DNA of 19,019 nucleotides from an archaeon (GCA_030593225.1 JAUVHP010000010.1:1-19019), one strand, 5' to 3'; positions 7,501 to 14,104 are shown, counted from the stretch's first letter. Notes: generated from the sequence alone by a model not told the origin. Translations and numbers: made by a program.

Positions 7501-8054
7501 CTTTTGAAATCAACCCCGATTTTATTTAATTCCTCGTCTTTAATATTAACTAAAATTTCTCTTACTCTTGTTGGGAATAATCTTTTTTTACCAATGTAAA
7601 AACTTGTTGGTTTGTCTAATTTTACTTTTTCACAAATGTTATTACAGTGAGGGCATTTCTTAGAATCTTTTGCTTTTTTTGCTCTTTCACTTGGAGAATA
7701 TTGTTCTAATTTTTTATCTTCAAGTAAAAGTTTTCCACAATCATGGCAAAAACATCTTAGTCCCATTTCTATTAATGGAATATATTTTAAATGCATAATT
7801 GGTCTTGCTAAGTCAATTTTTCCAGGGTGACCTAAACATTCTTTTAATCTTCCACCGCAAGTTCTACATTTAACACCCGGGTCAATTGCACCTAATCTTA
7901 AATCCATTAAACCACCATCAACAGGGTAACCGTCAATATCATAAAGTTCTGGTGTTACAATTTTAGCTACAGATAATTTTTTTATTTGTTCAGGACTAAT
8001 TAAAGAAAAACTTATTTTTCCTACTTTTTTTCTTATTGATTTATTTGGTATCAT
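4560..8054 (-). CDS. rpoA: DNA-directed RNA polymerase subunit Rpo1, A' and A'' fused
   Basis: This 1164-residue protein is the largest catalytic subunit of RNA polymerase. The N-terminal part has the clamp zinc ligands (CRTCGGRLKECLGHPG near residue 63, later CPHC), the HRSGQPLK/GKEGRIRKNLAGKRV region, and the metal-binding NADFDGD at 436-442 that carries the active-site magnesium. Around residues 819-860 it runs directly into the A'' start, GEAIGIITAQSFGESSTQMV followed by NTFHMAGVAE and TTGLPRIIEIFDAR, including the trigger loop. It continues to a typical A'' end near VGTGLPGLTVK. No stop, frameshift or intein interrupts the frame. Most archaea encode A' and A'' as adjacent genes; here they are one polypeptide, with the linker shortened. 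Its ATG overlaps the rpoB stop by four bases (ATGA), indicating coupled translation. Confidence 0.97.
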   Translation of the reverse strand: MIPNKSIRKKVGKISFSLISPEQIKKLSVAKIVTPELYDIDGYPVDGGLMDLRLGAIDPGVKCRTCGGRLKECLGHPGKIDLARPIMHLKYIPLIEMGLRCFCHDCGKLLLEDKKLEQYSPSERAKKAKDSKKCPHCNNICEKVKLDKPTSFYIGKKRLFPTRVREILVNIKDEELNKIGVDFKSARPEWAVLTALLVPSVTVRPSIILESGERSEDDLTHKLSDIIRANQRLWENLNAGAPEVIIEDLWDLLQFHITTFFDNTVARIPPARHRSGQPLKTITERIKGKEGRIRKNLAGKRVNYSGRTVISPDPKIEINEVGIPYEIATVVTVAETVNDINIEKLKDLILKGSNYPGANYIIRPDGRRKKITDELKEEIIVELSPGYKVERHLQDGDVVLFNRHPSLHRGSLMAHFVRVLPGRTFRLHPAAAAPYNADFDGDEMNIHSPQTEEARAEAKILLDIKQNLISPKNNTNFIGCIKDTVTGNYLLGLDNFSQEEANQLLFNSGIDLIVSKKNISGTELFSMALPKIDFSNDSIKIKNGKIIEGIIDKTTFSKEKGALIKELDKSLGRMQTFDTIKKVFDLANNYITQRGITISVEDLDIDDKVVSMGDEIIKKAQQRTDETIEEYNKETLEIIPGKTLEESREIKILQILNEVRTKIGAIVKKEFSPLNPVSHMINAGGGGNILNITQMACCVGQQAFAGGRIDIGYTHRTLPFFKKGDLSSNARGFINSPLIKGLRPDEFFFQGMTGRDSLMDTALRTPKSGYLYRRLANALQDLRIEYDKTVRDSNNNIIQFIYGNDGKDISKLHLDGNIDPGEAIGIITAQSFGESSTQMVLNTFHMAGVAEMQVTTGLPRIIEIFDARKKPSSPKMEIYLKKEFNNEKDTKLFSEKIKEVTLKEISSEISLDFSSKIIEIVIDKKGLRQTHTSIKKVVEKLNDLGFNVKEGLNSIKLNASEYNFKEIYKLKEKLKDTIISGVKSVEQILIVKKDKNYIIMTLGTNLKEILKLKEVDVEKTISNDLHEVASVFGIEISKQLIINEINEVLRSQGIDIDKRHLELITDAMTSTGVVKGVTRMGMIAQKSSILARATFETPDKQFVNASIKGNEDKLTSVIENIILNQPIPVGTGLPGLTVKITGPLIKKDSDKKVAKSKIVEGTNK

Positions 8055-11000
8055 TCGTATTTGTTTTTTAAAGTAAATTTAGTTTTAATGTGAAGTCCTT
8101 GTAGTTCTTCTAATAATAATTTGAATGCGTATGAAACCTCAACTGGCTCAACTTCTTCTGTGCTACAAATTGGACAGTAAATTTTATTTTTAATATTATC
8201 TTCTATTGCAATTGCCCCACACTTAGTGCAAATATGAAGTTTAACTTTGTCTGAATCATATCTTTCTTTTAGTAATAGCGACGCACCGTGTGCAACTAAT
8301 GCTTGCTGTTCCATTTCTCCTAATCTTAATGCTCCTCCTCTTGCTCTACCTTCAACTGGTTGCCTTGTTAATAATGCAACTTTTCCTGAAGCACGCCCGT
8401 GAAGTTTATTTCCAACCATATATTTTAATTTAAGATAATATAAATTTCCAACAAAGATTTTTGAAGTCATTCTTTTTCCTGTTATCCCATTGAACATTGT
8501 TTCTTTTCCGTCGTATCTAAATCCTAAATCTTTCATTTGCTCTTCAAGTTCTTTTTTGCTTTCTCCTGTAAAAGGTGTTCCATCAACCATTTCTCCTCGA
8601 AGACATCCAACTTTTCCTGCTAATAATTCTAATAAATATCCTACAGTCATACGACTTGGAAGTCCGTGCGGATTGAAAATAACATCTGGTCTTATTCCAC
8701 TTGCAGTAAATGGCACATCATCTTCTGAAATAATTGCTCCAATTACTCCTTTTTGCCCGTGCGATGTAGCATATTTGTCTCCTAGTTCTGGTATTCTTTG
8801 GTCTCTTGTTCTAAGCTGGATTATTTTATTTCCTTCTTTATCTTTAGTTATAAATACTGTGTCTATAGTTCCTTTTTCTTCTTGTCTCATTACAGTGCTA
8901 GCTTCTTTTTTTGTTCTTACTGAAATTTCTCTTGCTTCACTTAAAAATTTTGGAGGGGAAACTTTTCCCATTAAAACTTCTCCTTCTTTAACTTCTGCTT
9001 CTGGATATATAATTCCATCATCTTCTAAAAGTCTATAACTAGATTCTAATTTGTATCCTGTTGTATCTTTGTCAGGGATTCCTATATTATCTTTAAGTCC
9101 ACCTGCATAGTTCATTTCAATAGTTGAATATGGTCTAAAATAAAAACTTCTTCCAACTCCTCTTTGCAAACTCCCTCGATTAAATACTAATGCGTCTTCC
9201 ATATTGTATCCTTCGTAACTCATAATTGCTACTACTAAATTTTGTCCTGCAGGATAAGTATTTAATGTGTCGTAAACAAAACTTCGCACAATTGGTTTTT
9301 GAGGATATTGCAATATACTTACATCTGTATCTAATCTGCATAAATAATTAGCTGCATAAATTCCTAGGGACTGTTTGAAAGTTTTACTTCCACGCATTAA
9401 TCGTGAACTCTGGTCATGGTTTCCGTATGGAACTAAACTTGTTACAACCCCCATTAAATCCATTTGGTCTATTTCTAAGTGTGTGTGTTCTGGTGTTAAT
9501 TCTTTTGAAAATAAAGCTACTAATGCGTTTTCCTCTTCGGCAGTGTCTAAGTATTCCATTATTTTTTGGTTGATTAAATCTTTCCAATTTATTTCATTTT
9601 GTTCAAGTTGAATCAAGTGTTCATTTTTTAATCTTGAAATTCCATTATCTACAATTATTACTGGTCTTAATGCTCTTCCTGGTTCAGTTGAAATTGTCAC
9701 AATTCCAAAATTCTCATCGTTTCTAATATTCATTTGCAAAGGCAACATACCTTCTCTTCTTTTTTCTCTTATTTTTTTTACAAATTCAGTTGGCTCTTTT
9801 ATACTTCCAATAAATCTTCCATTGAAAAAAACATCTACTCCTTCTATGCCTTCTATGTCTAAGCCATCTGATTGTAAATCTTTTAGGAATTTATCTTGGT
9901 CTAAATCTACTGTTGTTGAAATTCTTGATAAAATAGCTAAATTTTTTCTTAAACCGATTTCAGTTCCTTCAGGTGTTTCAATTGGACAGAATTTTCCATA
10001 ATGTGTTGGATGAAGTGTTCTTGCCATGAAATTTTCTTGGTCACTTGGAAGCATACTTGAAACTCTTTGTAATTGTGAAATTGAGTCCAAGTAATTTGTT
10101 TTACTCATATTTTGTGTAACACCAGAACGCTCTCCTGTCCAAGAACCTGTTGCAATTGCTGATTCAACTCTGTGAGAAAATAATGTTGATTTAGCGATTG
10201 TTTTAATTGAGAAAAACTTTTTTCTTTTGCTTGATTTTTGCAATGAATATTGAATGTCCCTTAATAAAATACCTAAATTAACTCTAAATAAACTTGAAAG
10301 TAAGTCACCTGAAAGTCGCACTCTTTTATTTGCATAATGGTCTTTGTCTGTTCTAAGTTTTGGATTTTCTTTTGCAATTAAATATTGTTTTATGAATTTA
10401 CATAAAGTTATTGCTTTTTTTATTCTGTCTTCTTTTTCTTTTCCAATATGTGGAAATAAATAAGCATCAGTTCTTTGTTTTACTCTGTCTAAAATTTCTT
10501 TTTTTGTTCCTTGTAAATTAACAATTTCTGCTATGTGCATCATTGCGTCTTCAGCTGTTGCAATGTTTACAAATTCATAAAGATTTACAATAACACTATC
10601 TGTTTCTTTTCCAATATATTTTGCAATGTCTGATTCTTTTGTTAGCCCCAATGCCTTAAGAATAACGATTACAGGTAAATCTCTGAATCTGCTAAATGAA
10701 ATTTCAAATATTCCTTCTTTATTTTCAGTAAGTGTTGTTGGAATTCTGTAAGTTCCTTTTAATGAAAAAAGTCTTAGTATTAATTGTTTTTTTGCATTTA
10801 CTTCTATGAAGGGTTGGTTTTCTGCAAGGTCTTCTGCCATAACCATTACTCTTTCATTTCCATTTACTATAAAATATCCTCCTGTATCTAATGGGTCGTT
10901 GTAATTTTCTACTAACTCTTCTTTAGACATTCCGTGTGTGTTGCAAAATTTACTTTTTACCATTATTGGGATTTTTCCTATTTCTACAATTTCAGAATCA

Positions 11001-11305
11001 ATTTGGTCATCTTTTTTTACTATTATTTCCATTGTTATTGGTGCTGAATAAGTTAGGTTTCTTAGTCGGGCTTCATAGGGAAGAATTTTTGAAGAACTTC
11101 CGTCAGCTTCTGTAATTTCAGGTGTTCTTACTTTTATTTTTCCTAATTTTATTTCAAATTCTTCATTGTTTATTGACTGAGAAATGTCGTCTACAATTTC
11201 TTGCATTCTGTTTTCAAGGAAATCGTTAAAAGAAGTAATATTTGATTCAACTAGTGAGTGTTCTTTAAGATATTTTTCAATAATTATATGTTGATTTTTT
11301 TTCAT
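8051..11305 (-). CDS. rpoB: DNA-directed RNA polymerase subunit Rpo2 (B), unsplit
   Basis: This 1084-residue protein is the second-largest RNA polymerase subunit, which forms the other half of the active-site cleft. Visible landmarks are GYFIVNGNERVMVMAEDLAE in the N-terminal lobe, the fork region ending HPTHYGKFCPIETPEGTEIG, and GYNMEDALVFNRGS with M702-E703-D704. Further on are DKYATSHGQKG, HGRASGKVALLTRQPVEGRA from residue 969, and a C-terminal zinc ribbon with C1026, C1029, C1044 and C1047. Many methanogens and halophiles split this subunit into B' and B''; here it is whole. The ATG follows the rpoH stop without a gap and the stop overlaps rpoA, so H-B-A are one operon. Confidence 0.98.
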   Translation of the reverse strand: MKKNQHIIIEKYLKEHSLVESNITSFNDFLENRMQEIVDDISQSINNEEFEIKLGKIKVRTPEITEADGSSSKILPYEARLRNLTYSAPITMEIIVKKDDQIDSEIVEIGKIPIMVKSKFCNTHGMSKEELVENYNDPLDTGGYFIVNGNERVMVMAEDLAENQPFIEVNAKKQLILRLFSLKGTYRIPTTLTENKEGIFEISFSRFRDLPVIVILKALGLTKESDIAKYIGKETDSVIVNLYEFVNIATAEDAMMHIAEIVNLQGTKKEILDRVKQRTDAYLFPHIGKEKEDRIKKAITLCKFIKQYLIAKENPKLRTDKDHYANKRVRLSGDLLSSLFRVNLGILLRDIQYSLQKSSKRKKFFSIKTIAKSTLFSHRVESAIATGSWTGERSGVTQNMSKTNYLDSISQLQRVSSMLPSDQENFMARTLHPTHYGKFCPIETPEGTEIGLRKNLAILSRISTTVDLDQDKFLKDLQSDGLDIEGIEGVDVFFNGRFIGSIKEPTEFVKKIREKRREGMLPLQMNIRNDENFGIVTISTEPGRALRPVIIVDNGISRLKNEHLIQLEQNEINWKDLINQKIMEYLDTAEEENALVALFSKELTPEHTHLEIDQMDLMGVVTSLVPYGNHDQSSRLMRGSKTFKQSLGIYAANYLCRLDTDVSILQYPQKPIVRSFVYDTLNTYPAGQNLVVAIMSYEGYNMEDALVFNRGSLQRGVGRSFYFRPYSTIEMNYAGGLKDNIGIPDKDTTGYKLESSYRLLEDDGIIYPEAEVKEGEVLMGKVSPPKFLSEAREISVRTKKEASTVMRQEEKGTIDTVFITKDKEGNKIIQLRTRDQRIPELGDKYATSHGQKGVIGAIISEDDVPFTASGIRPDVIFNPHGLPSRMTVGYLLELLAGKVGCLRGEMVDGTPFTGESKKELEEQMKDLGFRYDGKETMFNGITGKRMTSKIFVGNLYYLKLKYMVGNKLHGRASGKVALLTRQPVEGRARGGALRLGEMEQQALVAHGASLLLKERYDSDKVKLHICTKCGAIAIEDNIKNKIYCPICSTEEVEPVEVSYAFKLLLEELQGLHIKTKFTLKNKYE

Positions 11306-11512
11306 TTAAACAACCACCCGATAATATAAATTTAATTTTCCATCTCTTTTTCTTTCTATTTTAATAATATCTCCAATGTTACAATTTTCAGGAAGCGAAG
11401 GGTCGTTTGATAAAATTTTTGGTAATTGTGATTTAGAAATATTTAGTTTTGTTAAAAGCTCTTCTGCTTCTTTTTCATTAAGTTTTAAGTGTTTTGGTTC
11501 TAGAATATGCAT
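11306..11512 (-). CDS. rpoH: DNA-directed RNA polymerase subunit Rpo5 (H)
   Basis: The 68-residue product matches archaeal subunit H, the counterpart of the C-terminal domain of eukaryotic RPB5. It carries HILEPKHLKLNEKEAEELL, then LPKILSNDPSLPENCNIGDIIKIERK, and ends in the characteristic YYRVVV. I take the ATG at 11512; the frame can be extended five codons to a TTG at 11527, which would not fit the family start (H-x-L-x-P-x-H). It is the first gene of the polymerase operon and is followed immediately by rpoB. Two TATA-like elements lie upstream, one giving a leaderless mRNA and one giving a leader of about 50 bases. Confidence 0.94.
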   Translation of the reverse strand: MHILEPKHLKLNEKEAEELLTKLNISKSQLPKILSNDPSLPENCNIGDIIKIERKRDGKLNLYYRVVV

Positions 11513-11584
11513 TATTTTTTTAGGCAATTAATATTTAATGAACAACTTTAACAACTGCGCAATAATAAAAGATACAAATTTTTC

Positions 11585-11595
11585 GTTTATAAAAT
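11585..11595 (-). promoter_or_regulatory. Candidate TATA box for rpoH-rpoB-rpoA-nusA
   Basis: The minus strand reads TTTTATAAACG, the best TATA-like match upstream of rpoH, about 78 bases before its ATG. A second candidate (TTAAATATTAA, near 11528-11538) lies at leaderless spacing. Which one is used cannot be decided from sequence. Confidence 0.4.
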
Positions 11596-11627
11596 TTGCG
11601 GTTGTAGGTGATTTTGGGATTTTACGA

Positions 11628-12119
11628 TTATAGATTTAAAAATTTTAATGTAGTTCTATTGGTAACCTTATCATTACGTGCCCACATATTATTAATGTGT
11701 TCTTCTGGAAATAATTTTGCTTGTGTTTTTTTTCCTCTTTCTAAAACAAGAATTCCTTTTTGCTTTTTATATTGGGTAATTTCATATTTTTTTTCATATT
11801 TTTGGGCTGGTTTAGCTCCACTTCTTTCTAATTTAAAACTTGTATAATCCTGAATTTCAAATCCTAATTCATCTATTTGATTTAGAAGATATTGCTGTGT
11901 TTGAGAGAGGTTATAAGCACTTATCATAAATCTTGGTGGAAATAATCTTCTTTTTGAATCTGGTTGTTTACTAGGACAAAGCCCTTTTAGTGAATTAAGA
12001 AAAGGCACCATCTTTTGGGAATAGAAATCTAAACCAATTTCTTCTTTTTTCAGTGATAATTCCATTAATGGATCTGCTTTTAGGCTAAGATCCTTTTTAC
12101 AAAGATAAATTAAATTCAT
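11628..12119 (-). CDS. Hypothetical basic protein
   Basis: I do not recognise this 163-residue protein. It is basic and soluble, without a signal peptide or membrane segments. It has a KGLCPSKQPDSKRRLFPPR stretch around residue 45-63, a probable helix YNLSQTQQYLLNQIDELGFE, and a basic C-terminal half ending in ARNDKVTNRTTLKFLNL, which would suit nucleic-acid binding. ATG 12119 has a TATA-like element at leaderless spacing, and codon usage resembles the neighbours, so it is likely expressed. It stands alone between the rpoH promoter region and the duplicated tRNA-Lys end. Its place beside that duplication makes lineage-specific or acquired origin plausible. Confidence 0.65.
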   Translation of the reverse strand: MNLIYLCKKDLSLKADPLMELSLKKEEIGLDFYSQKMVPFLNSLKGLCPSKQPDSKRRLFPPRFMISAYNLSQTQQYLLNQIDELGFEIQDYTSFKLERSGAKPAQKYEKKYEITQYKKQKGILVLERGKKTQAKLFPEEHINNMWARNDKVTNRTTLKFLNL

Positions 12120-12140
12120 TTTATTTATTGTTCTTTATTT

Positions 12141-12150
12141 TATATAAATA
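12141..12150 (-). promoter_or_regulatory. TATA box for the hypothetical gene at 12119
   Basis: TATTTATATA on the minus strand is centred about 27 bases before the ATG, the position expected for a leaderless archaeal promoter. Confidence 0.5.
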
Positions 12151-12170
12151 TTATTGTGATTATATAAAAG

Positions 12171-12188
12171 TGGCCCCGACGGGATTCG
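12171..12188 (-). repeat. Duplicate of the last 18 bases of tRNA-Lys (att-like)
   Basis: On the minus strand this reads CGAATCCCGTCGGGGCCA, identical to the 3' end of the tRNA-Lys gene (12331-12348) from the T loop through the acceptor stem and discriminator base. The copies are 160 bp apart in direct orientation. This is the pattern left when an element integrates at a tRNA 3' end, with the tRNA kept intact on one side. Confidence 0.8.
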
Positions 12189-12211
12189 GTTTCGTGAACA
12201 AGTCACTCATC

Positions 12212-12242
12212 GCATTCCAAAATTAAAAATTTCGAAACACAA
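12212..12242. repeat. 31-bp direct repeat, copy 1
   Basis: The segment starts GCATTCCAAAATTAAAA and ends TTTCGAAACACAA. It is identical to 12273-12303, 61 bp away. It contains the palindrome TTTCGAAA. Partly similar flanks (a shared TCGTGA and CTCA) suggest that a longer unit of about 61 bp was tandemly duplicated and has since diverged outside the core. Confidence 0.9.
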
Positions 12243-12272
12243 TCTCGTGATTTCATGGATAAATCTCTCACT

Positions 12273-12303
12273 GCATTCCAAAATTAAAAATTTCGAAACA
12301 CAA
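12273..12303. repeat. 31-bp direct repeat, copy 2
   Basis: This is an exact match to 12212-12242. With only two copies and no uniform spacers or cas genes, it is not a CRISPR array. Confidence 0.9.
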
Positions 12304-12330
12304 ACCTTAAAGTTTCGAATCCTAAATATA

Positions 12331-12404
12331 TGGCCCCGACGGGATTCGAACCCGCGACACCTAGATTAAAAGTCTAGTGCTCTGCCAGACTGAGCTACGA
12401 GGCC
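12331..12404 (-). tRNA. tRNA-Lys (anticodon TTT)
   Basis: The 74-base minus-strand sequence folds into a complete cloverleaf. The acceptor stem is GGCCTCG/CGGGGCC with one G-U pair, and the D stem is GCTC/GAGC. The anticodon stem CTAGA/TCTAG encloses the loop CTTTTAA, with anticodon TTT at 12370-12368. The T arm is GCGGG-TTCGAAT-CCCGT and the discriminator is A. No CCA is encoded and there is no intron. The final 18 bases recur at 12171-12188. Confidence 0.96.
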
Positions 12405-12410
12405 ATTGTT

Positions 12411-12429
12411 TAAGTCGAGTTGCGACTTA
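12411..12429 (-). repeat. 7-bp perfect inverted repeat just before tRNA-Lys
   Basis: TAAGTCG and CGACTTA pair around a 5-base loop, six bases before the tRNA 5' end and just inside a possible TATA element at 12430-12442. In the pre-tRNA leader this would form a hairpin. Its GC content stands out from the AT-rich surroundings. Confidence 0.6.
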
Positions 12430-12450
12430 GAAAATTAAAAAGAATTTAGT

Positions 12451-12533
12451 TTATAAAATTTTACAATAGGCCTCATAAGTAGATTTTATCATATCTTGTG
12501 TTGTTTTTTGCGGTTCCCAGTTAAGAATTATAA
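12451..12533 (-). pseudogene. Displaced second copy of the galE 3' end
   Basis: Bases 12466-12527 match the end of galE (13135-13196) at 57 of 62 positions, in the same orientation. Translated in the galE frame the fragment reads ILNWEPQKTTQDMIKSTYEA and then reaches a TAA stop at 12451-12453 after a short different tail (YCKIL). The true galE reads LLNWQPQKTTQDMIKSTYGA and then YND. Two of the five differences are synonymous or lie in third positions, and the frame is intact, so this looks like an orthologous gene end rather than a fresh copying slip. It has no start and is not a gene by itself. It lies directly downstream of the TumA-like antitoxin. Confidence 0.85.
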
Positions 12534-12541
12534 AACTAACA

Positions 12542-12844
12542 TTAATTAAGAACTCTTAAATTTTTGTTTAGAGTAATTATATTATCTAAAGAATTTTTTG
12601 TAATTTCTTGAACATCAATTAAATTAAAATGTCTCATAAGAACTAAATCTTTATGAGATTCTCCAAAAAGAGAATTTATTTTCTTTTCATTTATTGGATT
12701 ATTTTTTCTTAAAAAATTTATAATATTTTTTACCTTATCTGTGAATATTTCTTTTGATTGATTTTCATCTACAACTAAATATTCTTCTACTTCATTCATT
12801 TCAACAGGTGAATCGCATATTGTTTTTATTGTATTAATTTCCAT
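12542..12844 (-). CDS. Putative antitoxin, winged-helix type (TumA/HVO_A0114-like)
   Basis: The 100-residue product is small and soluble, with a likely helix-turn-helix in its middle (DKVKNIINFLRKNNPINEKK, then SLFGESHKDLVLMRHFNLID, residues about 35-75). The arrangement resembles the MarR-like DNA-binding antitoxins (HVO_A0114 family) that partner TumE toxins. The family match is by general pattern, not by strong motifs. It overlaps the end of the toxin gene by 11 bases, so the pair is translated together. Toxin-first order is unusual for classical pairs but known in this class. It probably binds the toxin and represses its own promoter. A displaced galE 3' end follows within 14 bases of its stop. 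Confidence 0.6.
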   Translation of the reverse strand: MEINTIKTICDSPVEMNEVEEYLVVDENQSKEIFTDKVKNIINFLRKNNPINEKKINSLFGESHKDLVLMRHFNLIDVQEITKNSLDNIITLNKNLRVLN

Positions 12845-13133
12845 TTTCTATTTTACCTTTTATTTCTTCCCAATTGTTTTTAAAATATTCTATTGTTTGA
12901 TCAAAACCCTTGAATTTAAATGGTTCTTCTTTTTTCCCGTTAGAATAACAAAAATGTATATGGTCTCCTTTTCCATGATAGTTATCACAATGACATAACA
13001 TAATTGTATCGCCTTCTTTTAATATACATAAACTAATAGAATACTTAAATTCTTTGGTTTTATCAATTTTAACTACTAATTTGGGATAATAAGGTTCGCC
13101 TTCGAGGGGAATGTGCAAAATTTTTTCAGTCAT
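12834..13133 (-). CDS. TumE-like toxin (DUF6516 family)
   Basis: The 99-residue protein from ATG 13133 carries the hallmark TumE/DUF6516 block: a GKGDHIHF motif (residues about 56-63) preceded by a short strand pair (LCILKEGDTIMLCHCDNY) and followed by EEPFKFKGFDQTIEYFKNNW. This corresponds to the family's GKGDHRH, PYxF and C-terminal DF-type helix. TumE proteins are toxin components of small toxin-antitoxin loci; the histidines probably form the active site. Its start codon lies inside the end of galE: the sequence ATGACTGA holds both the toxin ATG and the galE TGA, an eight-base overlap. An in-frame ATG at 13145 lies further inside galE and is less likely. The toxin is therefore physically joined to this version of the galE end, and probably transcribed with galE. 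Confidence 0.78.
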   Translation of the reverse strand: MTEKILHIPLEGEPYYPKLVVKIDKTKEFKYSISLCILKEGDTIMLCHCDNYHGKGDHIHFCYSNGKKEEPFKFKGFDQTIEYFKNNWEEIKGKIENGN

Positions 13134-14070
13134 TATAAGCCCCATAAGTTGATTTTATCATATCTTGTGTTGTTTTTTGGGGTTGCCAGTTAAGAAGTTT
13201 CTTTGCTTTTGTGTTTGAGGCAATTAATTTAGCACAATCACCTTTTCTTCTTTCTCCATATTCATAATTTAAATTTTTACCTGTTAAACTCATTGTTATA
13301 TCAACTAGTTCTTTTACACTTACTCCGTTGTTTGTTCCGAGATTTATAATTTCATTTGAATCTAAGTTTAATGATAAAATGTGAGCTTCAATTAAATCGT
13401 TTATGTCAATGTAATCTCTTATTCCTGTGCCATCTGGTGTTGAATAATCGTTTCCGTGAATTATGAATTTGTCTTGTTTACCTGACATAGTTTCCATTAT
13501 TATTGGGATAACATTCTGGGCATCAGGGTCAATGTAATTTAGTCCGCCATCTCCAGCCACATTAAAATATCTTAATAAAACATAATTTAAATTGTGTAAT
13601 TTTGAATACCATTTTATTAAATCTTCGCAGACAAGTTTTGTAAAACCATAATAACTTGAAGGATTTGTTTGAGATTCTTCATTTATAATTTCTTCTTTTG
13701 ATTCACCATAAATTGCTGCACTTGAGGAATAAATTATTTGTTTGATTTTGTATTTTATTATTAAATCTAAAAGATTAATTGTGCCTGTTATATTTTCTGA
13801 ATATTTTGAAGGATTTGTCATTGACTCTCCTACTGCTTTGTACCCTGCAAAATGAATTACTGAATCAATTTGATTTTCTTGGAATATTTTTTCTAAATCT
13901 TTTTTATTGATTAAATCTGTTTCATAGAATTTTGCTTTTTTATCTACTAAAGATAATATTCCTTTAGTTAAATTATCTAATACAATTACATTATAATTTT
14001 TATCTAGAAGTTTTTTTACACACACGCTTCCAATGTATCCTGCACCTCCTGTTACTAGAATTGTTTTCAT
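13126..14070 (-). CDS. galE: UDP-glucose 4-epimerase
   Basis: The 314-residue protein is an extended short-chain dehydrogenase/reductase that interconverts UDP-glucose and UDP-galactose (or their N-acetyl forms), supplying sugars for surface glycans. It has the NAD-binding GGAGYIG at residues 8-14, HFAGYKAVGES at 73-83, SSSAAIYG at 115-122, the catalytic Y141-x3-K145, LLRYFNVAG, and GTGIRDYIDI before the substrate-binding C-terminus. The length is slightly shorter than the 330-340 residues typical of bacterial GalE. The C-terminal YND is encoded by the copy of the gene end adjoining the toxin, while a second gene end with a different tail lies 669 bases downstream. The last residues may thus have been replaced when the toxin-antitoxin pair arrived. 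A TATA-like stretch near 14095-14106 suggests its own promoter. Confidence 0.93.
   Translation of the reverse strand: MKTILVTGGAGYIGSVCVKKLLDKNYNVIVLDNLTKGILSLVDKKAKFYETDLINKKDLEKIFQENQIDSVIHFAGYKAVGESMTNPSKYSENITGTINLLDLIIKYKIKQIIYSSSAAIYGESKEEIINEESQTNPSSYYGFTKLVCEDLIKWYSKLHNLNYVLLRYFNVAGDGGLNYIDPDAQNVIPIIMETMSGKQDKFIIHGNDYSTPDGTGIRDYIDINDLIEAHILSLNLDSNEIINLGTNNGVSVKELVDITMSLTGKNLNYEYGERRKGDCAKLIASNTKAKKLLNWQPQKTTQDMIKSTYGAYND
13135..13196 (-). repeat. galE 3'-end repeat, copy in the intact gene
   Basis: This is the partner of 12466-12527: 62 bp, five mismatches, direct orientation, 669 bp offset. The two copies bracket exactly the TumE/TumA-like pair. Confidence 0.85.
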
Positions 14071-14104
14071 GTTTATTATTGGAAGAAAGAGTTGTTAAAT
14101 TTAA

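Larger units (their letters stand above)
12189..12330. other. Non-coding interval between tRNA-Lys and its duplicated 3' end
   Basis: Together with its surroundings (12120-12541) this is a region without any protein gene. The interval holds two identical 31-bp direct repeats and several TTTCGAAA/TTCGAA palindromes, but no open frame of useful length and no integrase. It may be the remnant of a tiny integrated element, or an internally duplicated spacer. Confidence 0.5.

Noticed and set aside
8490..9038. 182-residue plus-strand open frame inside rpoB
   Set aside because: It is a shadow of the conserved rpoB sequence on the other strand, rich in serine and proline, with no recognisable family and no promoter.
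11608..11847. 79-residue plus-strand open frame with membrane-like composition
   Set aside because: It lies antisense to the hypothetical gene at 11628-12119, which has better codon usage and a well-placed promoter.
12212..12303. CRISPR array
   Set aside because: There are only two repeats with one spacer-like interval, whose flanks are themselves partly repeated, and no cas genes are in the window.
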